DNA of 32,788 bases from Catenulispora sp. GP43. Lineage in GTDB: Bacteria > Actinomycetota > Actinomycetes > Streptomycetales > Catenulisporaceae. This document shows, piece after piece, positions 1-8,700 of the stretch; position 1 is the first letter of the stretch; every line of letters begins with the position of its first letter. The DNA lies in contig NZ_JBGCCT010000050.1 in NCBI RefSeq assembly GCF_041260665.1, positions 1 to 32,788 on the forward strand. Direction: 5' to 3'. Below the pieces are notes generated by a model. The model ran no database searches. It was not told where the DNA came from and saw only the letters and a program-made list of their open reading frames with translations. Position numbers and translations under genes: made by a program.

Positions 1-91
1 TGCCGCGCCCAAGCCCCAACAACTAACCCCCTGACCAGCCCGCCTCACCCAACGCCAGCGATGAACCGGGCATCACGGTACATCCCGCCCT

Positions 92-474
92 CTGAACAAC
101 GCCAAAGCCAAGATGGCGGCGTTGACCAAGCAGGCCAACGACGCCTACAACGACCGCATTGCCGCCGCCAAGGCCTGCCAAAGCGCCCTCGGTAAGGCCC
201 AAGGCGACGGCATCCACAACAAGTCCTGGTGGGACCACGTCGCCGAGGACCTGTCCGAGTGGGGCGGCAAGATCGCCGAGATCGCCAACGACCTCGCACC
301 GTTCCTGGATGTCCTGGCCCTGGCCACCTCCTGGATCCCCGGCGTGGACGTGGTCACCGCCGCCCTGGCCGAAGCCGACAACATCATCGCCCTGGTCGGC
401 ACCGGCATGCAGATCGCCGGCGACGCCATGCAAGGCCACTGGGGCGACGCCCTCATGGGCGTCGGCATGCTCGG
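92..474 (+). repeat. Inverted repeat arm A (5' part of RHS-1)
   Basis: This segment encodes 128 residues that differ from RHS-2 (9509-9891, opposite strand) at one amino acid (Val for Ala near the end) and at roughly a dozen bases by eye, with no indel. The match begins abruptly at the Leu codon at 92. The preceding 91 bases do not resemble the corresponding part of RHS-2 or RHS-3, and the frame is closed by TGA at 62-64. After 474 the paralogs diverge. RHS-3 carries the same segment in the same orientation as RHS-2, and the arm is a mosaic of RHS-2-like and RHS-3-like variants. Confidence 0.9.
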
Positions 475-3400
475 TGCCCAGTACCTCGGCGGCAAGATGT
501 TCGAGAAGTTCGGCGGGAAGCTGATCGAGAAGATCGGCGCTCGCGGCAACAAACTGGCCTGCGAAGGCGGCGACCCGGTGGATGTCGTCTCAGGGAACGT
601 GATCGCCAACGAGGTCGATCTCGAGCTCCCCGGTACACTCCCGATGGCCCTGAGACGGGCGTACTCGTCAGGCAACTTCGCGGGCCGCCTCCTCGGCGCC
701 GGCTGGTCGTCCACGCTCGACCAGCGGATCGCCGTCAACGGAGCCGGGATCCACTTCGCCGGCGACTACGCCCAGATCCTCACCTACCCGGTCCCCGCCG
801 GCGATGGAAGTGTGCTGCCGACGGAGGGGGCGCGCTGGCCTTTGGTCTGGGACCGTGCGCGCGACGAGATCCGCGTGGACAATCCGTGGAGCGGACTCAG
901 TTGGCATTTCGACACCGTTCACCATCAATCCGATGACGGGCAGATTCGCGACCTGACCGCGATCTCGGACCGGAATGGCAATCGGATCACCTTCGTCCGT
1001 GACGATGTGGGCACCCCGCTGCGCATCGAGCACAGCGGCGGATACCGGATCGCCGTCGACACCGCGGCGACTCCCGCCGGCGTCCGGGTCACCGGGTTCA
1101 AGCTGCGCGACGAAGCGGCCGCTGACGGGTACGTCCAGATCGTCGAGTACCGCTACGACGACCGCGGCCGCCTGGTCGCCGTCGTCAACTCCTCCGGCCT
1201 GCCCTACTCCTACGACTTCGACGACGAAGACCGGATCGTTGCGTTCACAGACCGCCTCGGCTTCCGGTACACCTATGAATACGACAGGCAGGGGCGAGTC
1301 CTCCGCGCCACCGGTGCCGAGGGCTTCCTGACTGCATCCTTCACCTACGCCGAGGAGGAGAACACCACCGTCGTGACCGACTCTCTCGGTCATCCGACAA
1401 CGTATCGCTACGACGATCACGGCCACCTCGTGGCGGTCACCGATCCGCTGGGCGGCACGGTCATGAGCGACTACGACCGCTACGGCCGCCTCGCCTCCAG
1501 AATCGACGCTCTGGGCAACCGCACCAGCTTCGAGTTCGACGAAGGCGGCGACGTGGTGCGGGTCACCGACCCGGACGGCGCGGTGACGCGGTTCGAGTAC
1601 AACGGATTCCATCAGCCGGTTCTGGTGCAGACCGCCGACGGCCCGATCTGGCGGCGTCGGTACGACGAGCGCGGGAACCTGACAGAGGTGGTGGAGCCGG
1701 GCGGCGCGACCACCCGGGCCGAGCGATCCGACCGCGGCGCGATCACCCGCGGCGTCGACCCCGCCGGCTCGGCCGTCGGCTACCGGTGCGATGCGGCCGG
1801 CCTGCCGATTTCCGTGACCGACCCGCTCGGCGGCGCGATCCACGCCGTACGCGACGCGTTCGGCCGGGTCACGGCGGTCACGGACGCGACCGGCGCGACG
1901 ACCCGCTACCAGTGGACCGTCGAGGGCTTCCTCGCCGAGCGCACCGAGCCGGACGGCGCCCGGTCGAGCTGGTCCTACGACGCCGAGGGCAACGAGATAC
2001 GCAGCGTCGACGCGGTCGGCGCGGTGACGGTGACCGAGCCCGGGCCGTTCGGCAGGATCGCGGCACGGACCGGGCCGGACGGTGTGCGCCACGAGTTCAC
2101 CCACGACACCGAGCTGAACCTCCTGTCGGTCACGGGCCCGGCTGGTGCGATCTGGCACTACGGGTACGACGCCGCCGGACGCCTGGTGACCGAGCAGGAC
2201 TTCGCCGGCCGCCGCCTCGGCTACGAATACGACGCCGCCGGAAGGATGGTGGCGCGGATCACCGGCTCCGGCGAGCGGATCGGATTCGAGTACGACGCCG
2301 CCGGACGGCTGGCGCGCCGTCGGACCCCCGACGGCGACTACACCTACGGATACGACACCGAGCACCGGATCACCAGCCTCAGCGGTCCCGGCAGCCGGGT
2401 CGAATACACGTGGAACGACGCGGGCCGGCTCGCCGCCGAGAGCACCGACGGCCGCCGGACGGCGTACGAGTACGACGTAGCAGGGCGTCGTGTCCGCCGG
2501 ATCACCCCCGGCGGCGCCGTGTCGGAGTGGTCGTACGACGCGGCCGGCCAGGCCGAGACTCTGCGCGCCGGCTCGCACCTGCTGACCTTCAGGCTGGACG
2601 CCGCCGGTCGCGAGGTTCAGCGGATCCTGCCCGGGGCTCGAATCGACTTCGCCTTCGACCCGGCGGGCCGGGTCGAAGCCCAGCGGGTGTGGGCCGGCGA
2701 CGGGCCCACGGAGCGTCGGCAGGTCGTCGGGCGCGAATGGCGCCGCCGGGCCGACGGGATCCCGACGGAGATCCACGACAGCCTGCGAGGCGTCCGCCGC
2801 TATGAGACGGACCCGATCGGCCGGGTCACTGCCGTGACAGCGCAGGACTGGCGCGAGGAGTACGCCTACGACGCGTTCGGCCAGGTGACGACACCTGGGG
2901 TGGCGACACCTGGCGACGCCGCGCCGACCCTGCAGGCGGTCGGGGACGGTGGTCCCGCTCAGGCCCGATCACGAGGCGGCCGGCGCACCAGTTGTGAATA
3001 CGACGCCGCCGGACGGGTGACCCGCACGATCCGCCGGACCCTCGATGGCCGCCGGATCGTCCGCGTGTTCCAGTGGAACAGCGAAGACCGGTTGGTAGAG
3101 ACGGTCGCACCGGACGGGACGCGCTGGCACTACGCCTACGACCCTCTCGGCCGCCGTGTCTCCAAGGCACGCGTGTCCCCGGAGGGGGCGGTCGTCGAGC
3201 AGACCGTCTTCGTCTGGGACGGGCCGGTGCTCGTGGAACAGCACGCCCACACCGCCGATGCCTCGGTGGCGGTCCTCACCTGGGACTACGATCCCGGAAC
3301 CGGCGCGCCGGCGGCCCAGCGCAGCCGTACCTCGACCGCGGCCGACCTGGATCTGGTGGACGAGACGTTCCACGCCATCGTCACCGACCTGGCCGGAACG

Positions 3401-4159
3401 CCCACCGAACTCCTCGATGACAGCGGTGCCATCGCCTGGCGCACCACGACGGACCTGTGGGGCCGCATGGTCGCCGGGTCCGCAGACGCCGGCGCCGACT
3501 GTCCGCTGCGGTTCGCGGGACAGTACTTCGACGCCGAGACCGAGCTGCACTACAACCTGCACCGGTACTACGACCCGGACACCGCCGCCTACTTGTCCCC
3601 GGACCCGCTGGGTCTGGTCGCGGGTCCGAACGATCACGCCTACGTCCCGAACCCGCTGGTCGACACCGACCCGTTCGGCCTCATGTGCGATAAGGCGTTG
3701 ATGAAGTGGTCCGACGAGACCATGGACAAGGCGACGGCCTACCACGACCTGCACAAGGGCGTCGACGACTGGTTCCACCAGAACGGGACCACCGCGGTCG
3801 TCAGGGCCCGGTTCCCCGACGGCAACGGCAACTGGGTAGTGAAGGACGTCGTCGCGCACAGCGGAAAGGAGACCGAGGAGATGGCCGTCGCCCTCCAGTC
3901 CGCGGCCGTGAAGAACGGCGACATCGCGGTGCCGTTCAACGTCCCGGGCTTCACCCATGCCGAGCACAACGCCTTGCTGTTCATCAACAAGCTCGGGGGC
4001 GTGCCGGTGGCCGGCGGCGCTTCGCGTCCGGTGTGCAGGGACTTCTGCGGACCCCTCATCCAGGGCACCAAGGGAACCATTTACGGCCAGATCATCCCCA
4101 AGACCCACGGCCATCAGGTGAGAGGATTCTTCTGGTCTGGATCGATGAACATCAAGTGA
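113..4159 (+). CDS. 5'-truncated RHS/YD-repeat polymorphic toxin with deaminase-like tip (RHS-1)
   Basis: RHS proteins build a hollow shell of YD repeats around a C-terminal toxin. Compared with the two full paralogs here, this gene lacks about the first 165 codons, including the WXG-like motif and coiled coil. Homology starts at codon 92, there is a TGA at 62-64 in frame, and ATG 113 has no visible ribosome binding site. Residues 50-120 are helical and hydrophobic. A DUF6531-like segment (DPVDVVSGNV) lies near residue 155, YD repeats run to about 1010, and the RHS-associated core (RYYDPDTAAYLSPDPLGL) is near 1150. A DPFGL motif near 1187 marks the usual cleavage and tip boundary. The last ~157 residues carry HAE (in THAEHNALLF) and a Cys pair spaced CX3C (VCRDFCGP), preceded by strands like those of cytidine-deaminase toxins. 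The tip assignment is inferred. The gene is probably silent as it stands, or is an orphan cassette. Confidence 0.85.
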   Translation: MAALTKQANDAYNDRIAAAKACQSALGKAQGDGIHNKSWWDHVAEDLSEWGGKIAEIANDLAPFLDVLALATSWIPGVDVVTAALAEADNIIALVGTGMQIAGDAMQGHWGDALMGVGMLGAQYLGGKMFEKFGGKLIEKIGARGNKLACEGGDPVDVVSGNVIANEVDLELPGTLPMALRRAYSSGNFAGRLLGAGWSSTLDQRIAVNGAGIHFAGDYAQILTYPVPAGDGSVLPTEGARWPLVWDRARDEIRVDNPWSGLSWHFDTVHHQSDDGQIRDLTAISDRNGNRITFVRDDVGTPLRIEHSGGYRIAVDTAATPAGVRVTGFKLRDEAAADGYVQIVEYRYDDRGRLVAVVNSSGLPYSYDFDDEDRIVAFTDRLGFRYTYEYDRQGRVLRATGAEGFLTASFTYAEEENTTVVTDSLGHPTTYRYDDHGHLVAVTDPLGGTVMSDYDRYGRLASRIDALGNRTSFEFDEGGDVVRVTDPDGAVTRFEYNGFHQPVLVQTADGPIWRRRYDERGNLTEVVEPGGATTRAERSDRGAITRGVDPAGSAVGYRCDAAGLPISVTDPLGGAIHAVRDAFGRVTAVTDATGATTRYQWTVEGFLAERTEPDGARSSWSYDAEGNEIRSVDAVGAVTVTEPGPFGRIAARTGPDGVRHEFTHDTELNLLSVTGPAGAIWHYGYDAAGRLVTEQDFAGRRLGYEYDAAGRMVARITGSGERIGFEYDAAGRLARRRTPDGDYTYGYDTEHRITSLSGPGSRVEYTWNDAGRLAAESTDGRRTAYEYDVAGRRVRRITPGGAVSEWSYDAAGQAETLRAGSHLLTFRLDAAGREVQRILPGARIDFAFDPAGRVEAQRVWAGDGPTERRQVVGREWRRRADGIPTEIHDSLRGVRRYETDPIGRVTAVTAQDWREEYAYDAFGQVTTPGVATPGDAAPTLQAVGDGGPAQARSRGGRRTSCEYDAAGRVTRTIRRTLDGRRIVRVFQWNSEDRLVETVAPDGTRWHYAYDPLGRRVSKARVSPEGAVVEQTVFVWDGPVLVEQHAHTADASVAVLTWDYDPGTGAPAAQRSRTSTAADLDLVDETFHAIVTDLAGTPTELLDDSGAIAWRTTTDLWGRMVAGSADAGADCPLRFAGQYFDAETELHYNLHRYYDPDTAAYLSPDPLGLVAGPNDHAYVPNPLVDTDPFGLMCDKALMKWSDETMDKATAYHDLHKGVDDWFHQNGTTAVVRARFPDGNGNWVVKDVVAHSGKETEEMAVALQSAAVKNGDIAVPFNVPGFTHAEHNALLFINKLGGVPVAGGASRPVCRDFCGPLIQGTKGTIYGQIIPKTHGHQVRGFFWSGSMNIK

Positions 4160-4169
4160 GGGGCAGCAG

Positions 4170-4793
4170 ATGGCCGGGATCGACGACATCCTCGCCGAGC
4201 AGGCACGACGTCTGGCCGAGCGGGAGTCGCTCCAGGACAGGCTCACTCCTGTCCTGGAGGACTTCGTAGCTCGGGCGACCGGGGAACAGGCGGCCTGCTT
4301 CGCCGCCGCCTGCGCGGAACGCGCGGCGGGAATCCTGCTGTGGAATGCCGCTTCGGAAGGGCGCGAGGCCGAAGCGGACGTCTATCTACGGGCGGTGGAA
4401 CAGCTCTGGACGGATCCAACCGAGAGCCCCGCGATCACGCAGGACGACCTGCAACGGCTGTACGAGCTGTCGCACCATTACGAGTCCGGCGGCAAGGCCG
4501 CGGGTTTCGCCGAGCTCGCCGCCAGAGTCCTGTGGTCCGCCCTCGCCGTCACGGAGAAGGGGGAGCCATCGGCAGCCCGCTCGGTGTCGTCCACCACGTT
4601 GAAGATCGCCTCGGGCCTCGAAAAGGCGACGGGAACCTCGCTGGAGGCCGATGAGGCCGACCGCCAAGCAGCCGACATGCGGAACCTGATCGAGGACGGG
4701 AGCGCCGAGGAGCTGAAGGCGACGCTTCGCGAGCAGTCCCGCGCCGTCGGCCGTGACTGGCTCGCACTCGCACAGGACTACGCGAGGTCTTAG
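4170..4793 (+). CDS. Putative immunity protein for the RHS-1 tip
   Basis: This gene encodes 207 residues, starts 10 bases after the RHS-1 stop and is preceded by a GAGGGGC ribosome binding site. The position directly behind a polymorphic toxin tip is the usual place of the cognate immunity gene, and that is the main reason for the call. The product looks all-helical and charged (long runs such as LAEQARRLAERESLQDR) with no signal peptide or membrane segment, so it should act in the cytoplasm. I recognise no named immunity family, and it does not resemble the partners of RHS-2 or RHS-3. The start is unambiguous, since ATG at 4170 has the only good ribosome binding site. Confidence 0.7.
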   Translation: MAGIDDILAEQARRLAERESLQDRLTPVLEDFVARATGEQAACFAAACAERAAGILLWNAASEGREAEADVYLRAVEQLWTDPTESPAITQDDLQRLYELSHHYESGGKAAGFAELAARVLWSALAVTEKGEPSAARSVSSTTLKIASGLEKATGTSLEADEADRQAADMRNLIEDGSAEELKATLREQSRAVGRDWLALAQDYARS

Positions 4794-5168
4794 GCGGCGA
4801 GTGGTGCGGCGGCCGACTCTGAGTGAGGCGGGCGCGGGACCTGCCTGGTTCCTTCGCCCGAGCCTTGCGGATCAGACCTGACGAGTACCAGGCTACGGCC
4901 AGACCCTGAGCAGGGAAGGGCTGACCGCAGCCCTGCCCCGTGGCGTCAGCTGTCAGGTCACCTGGTGCCTGTGAGGCCGGGGCCGAACGGTTCAGTGGCC
5001 CGCCTCGAACCGGACTGCGCGATCGTCCCGCACAGCCGTCCAGTTGCAGTCTCAGTTGCATTTGCGACAGATGCGGAGGGTCGCAGAGAGCGACTCGTTC
5101 CTCGCGCGATGAGATTCACGCGGCGTCAGCAATCTTCCGCAGCTCTCGCGGCGGCCGTTGACAAGACG
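4794..5168. other. Non-coding stretch between imm-1 and the tRNA-Ser remnant
   Basis: No ORF here looks like a gene on either strand, and the computed reading frames have neither coding bias nor ribosome binding sites. The stretch holds one hairpin (4913-4938). If 5169-5219 is an attachment site, this is the right end of the integrated element. No integrase is visible here, so one would have to lie to the left of the window. Confidence 0.5.
4913..4938 (+). terminator. Hairpin, possible terminator of RHS-1/imm-1
   Basis: The left arm GGGAAGGGCTG (4913-4923) pairs with CAGCCCTGCCC (4928-4938) across a 4-base loop with one mismatch. It lies 120 bases after the immunity stop codon. No T tract follows, which is common for actinobacterial terminators but keeps confidence moderate. 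Confidence 0.45.
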
Positions 5169-5219
5169 CGAAAGCGTGTGAGGTGCAAGCCTCCGTGGGT
5201 TCAAATCCCACCGTCACCG
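5169..5219 (+). other. 3' half of a tRNA-Ser gene (likely attR of an integrated element)
   Basis: From CGAAAGCGTG (5169) onward the sequence reads as the end of an actinobacterial tRNA-Ser, probably anticodon CGA. It has the 3' side of the anticodon arm, a long variable arm (GAGG TGCAAG CCTC), a T arm with GTGGG (5195-5199), loop TTCAAAT and CCCAC (5207-5211), then the acceptor strand CGTCACC (5212-5218) and discriminator G. The 5' acceptor GGTGACG, the D arm and the 5' anticodon strand are absent upstream, so this is not a functional tRNA. Site-specific elements that insert in the 3' end of a tRNA gene leave this kind of duplicate at the far end. Confidence 0.75.
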
Positions 5220-5226
5220 CTTTGAG

Positions 5227-5266
5227 AACAGCCCCTGAGCTGTGAGAACGCAGAGCGGGGGCTGTT
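5227..5266. terminator. Bidirectional hairpin terminator behind the tRNA-Ser remnant and imm-2
   Basis: The arms AACAGCCCC (5227-5235) and GGGGCTGTT (5258-5266) pair perfectly, and the interior can pair partly (AGCTG with CAG). T and A runs flank the stem on the two strands. It lies 8 bases after the tRNA remnant and about 40 bases after the stop of imm-2 on the opposite strand, so it can serve both. It belongs to the hairpin family also seen at 15466, 25757 and 28269. Confidence 0.75.
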
Positions 5267-5305
5267 TCGCTTCCTTGCGGACTCCGCCCGGAGCCCCCGC
5301 CCGGC

Positions 5306-5794
5306 CTAGTCGTAGTAAGCCTTCGGTGCAGCGAGGACGCTCGTGAAGTACGTCGGCATATGCCTGTCGTTGATGGGATTGTCGTCGGACGGCTCACGGG
5401 CGAATCCCAGCGTGAGGTGCGGCACCTCCGGGTTGAAGCCGTCGCGGTCCCCGATGTCGTATCCCGCGGCCGCGACGGCGTCGAGGACTTCGTCCGCGGG
5501 GGTGTCGAAGATGTCGATGCCGCGCCAGGTGACCGTGATCTCCTTCGGACCTGGTTGGGGGCGCCAGACTTCCACCGAGGTCAGGGTCTTGGTGTCCTCG
5601 ATGTTGAAGGTGATCGCGAAGCGGGGGTGGACGACGTCGATCTGCGTCACGGACCACGGTTGCGGGGGGCCGTCGTTGAGGGTCTGGACCTCGCCGATCG
5701 CCTCGGCTGCGCGCCTGACCTCGTCCCGGGGCATGCCGAAGGGGAATCCGGTGATGCCGTTCGGGGGGTCCAGTTCGATCTCCATGGGCGTCAT
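5306..5794 (-). CDS. Putative immunity protein for the RHS-2 tip
   Basis: This gene encodes 162 residues. Its ATG overlaps the RHS-2 stop in an ATGA arrangement (5791-5794), so its translation should be coupled to the toxin, as expected for a toxin-immunity pair. A second in-frame ATG lies three codons downstream. The N-terminal part carries GFPFGMPRDEVRRAAEAIG, a pattern I associate with small actinobacterial proteins found next to toxins. The rest looks like an alpha/beta fold with many acidic residues and no signal or membrane segment. The product is probably cytoplasmic. I cannot name the family. The function is inferred from position only. Confidence 0.7.
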   Translation of the reverse strand: MTPMEIELDPPNGITGFPFGMPRDEVRRAAEAIGEVQTLNDGPPQPWSVTQIDVVHPRFAITFNIEDTKTLTSVEVWRPQPGPKEITVTWRGIDIFDTPADEVLDAVAAAGYDIGDRDGFNPEVPHLTLGFAREPSDDNPINDRHMPTYFTSVLAAPKAYYD

Positions 5795-8700
5795 TTTAGG
5801 AGGCACGTCCTGATCGTCCATCCGTTCTTCGACAGGAAGTCCTGCAGGTGGGTGTTGTTCGGCAGGTCGTCGACCATCTCCTTGATCGCCCCGTCGTACT
5901 TCGTGCCGAACTGCCTGCGGATCAGGAAGATGTCCATCTGCATCGCCTTGTCGAACTCGCCTCGGGCGATCATCCTGCCCTGCAGCGCCCGGTAGGCCTT
6001 GCTCTGGGCCTTGCTGCCGGTGCTGACGAAGGCCCGGTGGTCCGCGTAGCTCATGCGGATCGCGGGACCGTACTCCCAGTCCAGGCTGTGCGTGAGGTTC
6101 AGCTGCAGCCAGGCGTTCTTGGCCGGGACGTGGTTGATCTCGAAGGAGCCCGCGCTGCGCGGCGTCACGCCGGGCGGGTTGGACGGGCGCATGTCGTGCC
6201 AGTTGCCGCCGTCCTGGCCCGCCTGGCTGCCCGGGGTGGTCGCCAGGCCGAGCGGGTCGATCCAGGCTGTCGGGTTCGGCGCGTACCCGTACGGGTTCGG
6301 CGCGGGATCCAGGCCCAGCGGGTCGCTGGACAGATACCGGCCGGTCTCCGGGTCGTAGTACCGCGCGTAGTTGTAGTCGAGTCCGGTCTCGTCGTCGTGG
6401 TACTGCCCCGGGAAGCCGAGCGGGCAGCGTTCCGGCGCGTCCGTGCGGGTCCGGCGCCCCCACAGGTCCGTGCGGGACGCGGGCAGCACCCGGCCGTCGG
6501 CGCCGACCAGTTCCGACGGCGTGCCCACGAGGTCCGCGACGATCGCGAAGAAGCGCCGGTCCAGATCCTCGGGATCCGATGCGCCCGCCGACCCGTGATC
6601 CGCCGACTCGTGATCCGCCGGCCCCCGATCGGCCGTCTCGGTCTGGGCCACGAGCTGCCACGTCCCCGGTTCCCAGTCCCAGGTGACCGTTCTCCGCCGC
6701 CCGTCGCCTCCAGTGGAGGTCTGCTCGGCGAGCTGCGCGTCGTCCCAGACGAACCGGACTTCCTCCACGACCGTCGCACCGTCGGCACCCAGCCGCTGCT
6801 TGGCGATGCGCCGCCCCAGCGGGTCGTAGCGGTACGCCCACACCGCGCCGTCGGGCAGGATCACCCGGGCGAGCCGGTCCTCGGCGTCCCACTCATACCG
6901 GCGTTCCCGGCGCTGCCCCGACAAGGTCCTGGTGCGGACGAGGACGACGCGACCCCGCTCGTCGTACTCATAACTGCGGCGGCCCGCCGACCGGAGCAGA
7001 ACCCCGCTATAGGCCCGGTCGCCCCCGACCGGATCGTCGGCCACGGCGCTGTCAGTGGAGCGGGTGATGTTGCCGAGTCCGTCGTAGGCGTAGGTCTGCG
7101 TCCAGTTCCGAGCTTCGACCCCCGTCACCCTTCCGCCGGGGCTCAGCTCGAACCGGCGGTCGCCGTGCAACAGATCGGCGACTGATTCCAGAGTGCTGTC
7201 ACCGCGGTAGCCGTAGGTCCGCCGCTGCGCACTCCGCTGCGGGTCGGGTTGCCCGTCGGTCCCGGCCGGCGCCAGCAGCTGACCGGTCAACCGGTCGGCG
7301 ACGTCCCAGCTCTGGGCGAGGACGAGCGCGCCCAGCGACCGGTGCACCTCGCGTCCGGCCGCGTCGTAGGCGAAGCGGACCGCCCCGGCGTCCGACTCCA
7401 GCGCGACCGGCCGACCCGCGCCGTCATAGGCCCAGGTCGAGACCACCCCGCTGGGTGTGATCCGCCGGATCCGGCGGCCCAGCGCGTCGTACTCGTGCCG
7501 TACGGTCCGGCCGTCGACCGTCTCGGCCAGCACCCGGCCCATCTCGTCGCGGACATACTCCACGACCGCGTCGGGCCCGGCGATGCGGAGCGGCAGGTCC
7601 GCGGCCGAGCTGTGCTCGATCGTCGTCCGGCCGTCCGCGGTCTCCCAAGCCGCGAGCGCGCCGTTCGGGGTGTAGGCGAAGCGGGTCTCGGCACCGGCGG
7701 CGATCTTCGCGACGAGCTGCCCCGCGGCGTCGTGCCGGTAGTCCAGGCGGCGGCCGTCGAAACTGGTCTCGGCGACCAGCCGCCCGGCCGGATCGTATTC
7801 GTAGGACCACACGCGGCCGTCCGGTCCGCAGACCGACGTCAGGCGCAATTCCGTGTCGTAGCCGAAGGTGTGGCGCTCGCCGTCGGGCATGGTGCGGGCG
7901 CGCAGCAGTCCGAACGGCCCGAACTCGAAACGGCTGACCGCCCCGGCGGCGTCGCGTTCGGCGGTGAGCCGGCCTTCGGCGTCGTACTCCCAGGCTTCCG
8001 TGCCGCCGTCCGGCAGCAGCCGCTCCTCCAGACGCCCGTCGAGGCCCCGGCGCGTTTCGGTCCGGCGGCCCAGCGGGCCGATCGTGGCCGTCACGGCGCC
8101 GAACTCGTCCCGCTCGAACCGCGCGACGCGGCCCAGCGGATCCACCGTCTCCAGGATCAGGCCGGCGTCGTCGTTGGCGAAGCGGTACTCGCCGCCGGCC
8201 GCGTCCCTGGCGCTGACGCAGTGGCCGCGCTCATCGTATTCGTAGCGGGTCACGGCGCCGGCGGCGTCGGCCGAGGCCAGCAGGTTGCCGCGGTCGTCAT
8301 AGGTGTAGAGCGCGCGGACCGTGTCGCCTTCGCGGACGGAGGTCAGCTGCCGCAGCTCGTTGTAGCCGAGGTCGGCGACCGTCCCGTCGGGGCCGATGAT
8401 GCTCACCAGGTCGCCGCGGTCGTCGAGGATGTAGCCGGTGGTGCGGCCGATCTCGTCACGCCGGGACAGCAGCCTGCCGAACTGGTCGTAGGCCATGGTC
8501 ACGACGGCGCCGAGGGGATCGACGACGCCGGTGAGGTGGCCGCGCTCGTCGTAGTGGAACTCGGTGACCCGGCCGAGGCTGTCGGTCACGCGGGTCACGC
8601 GGGCTTCGAGGTCGTAGTCGAAAGCGGCCGAGAGGATGCCGTCGAGGCCGACACCGCGCACGACACGGCTGTCCGCACCGTATTCGTAGGCGTAGCGGTA

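Noticed and set aside
113-3684. Regularly spaced repeated motifs (GxxxRYEYDAAGR type) as a DNA repeat array or CRISPR
   Set aside because: They are degenerate protein-level YD repeats. No identical spaced DNA repeat with unique spacers is present here or elsewhere in the window.
5101-5220. A complete tRNA-Ser gene
   Set aside because: The 5' acceptor strand GGTGACG, the D arm and the 5' anticodon strand cannot be found upstream, so only the 3' half is present.
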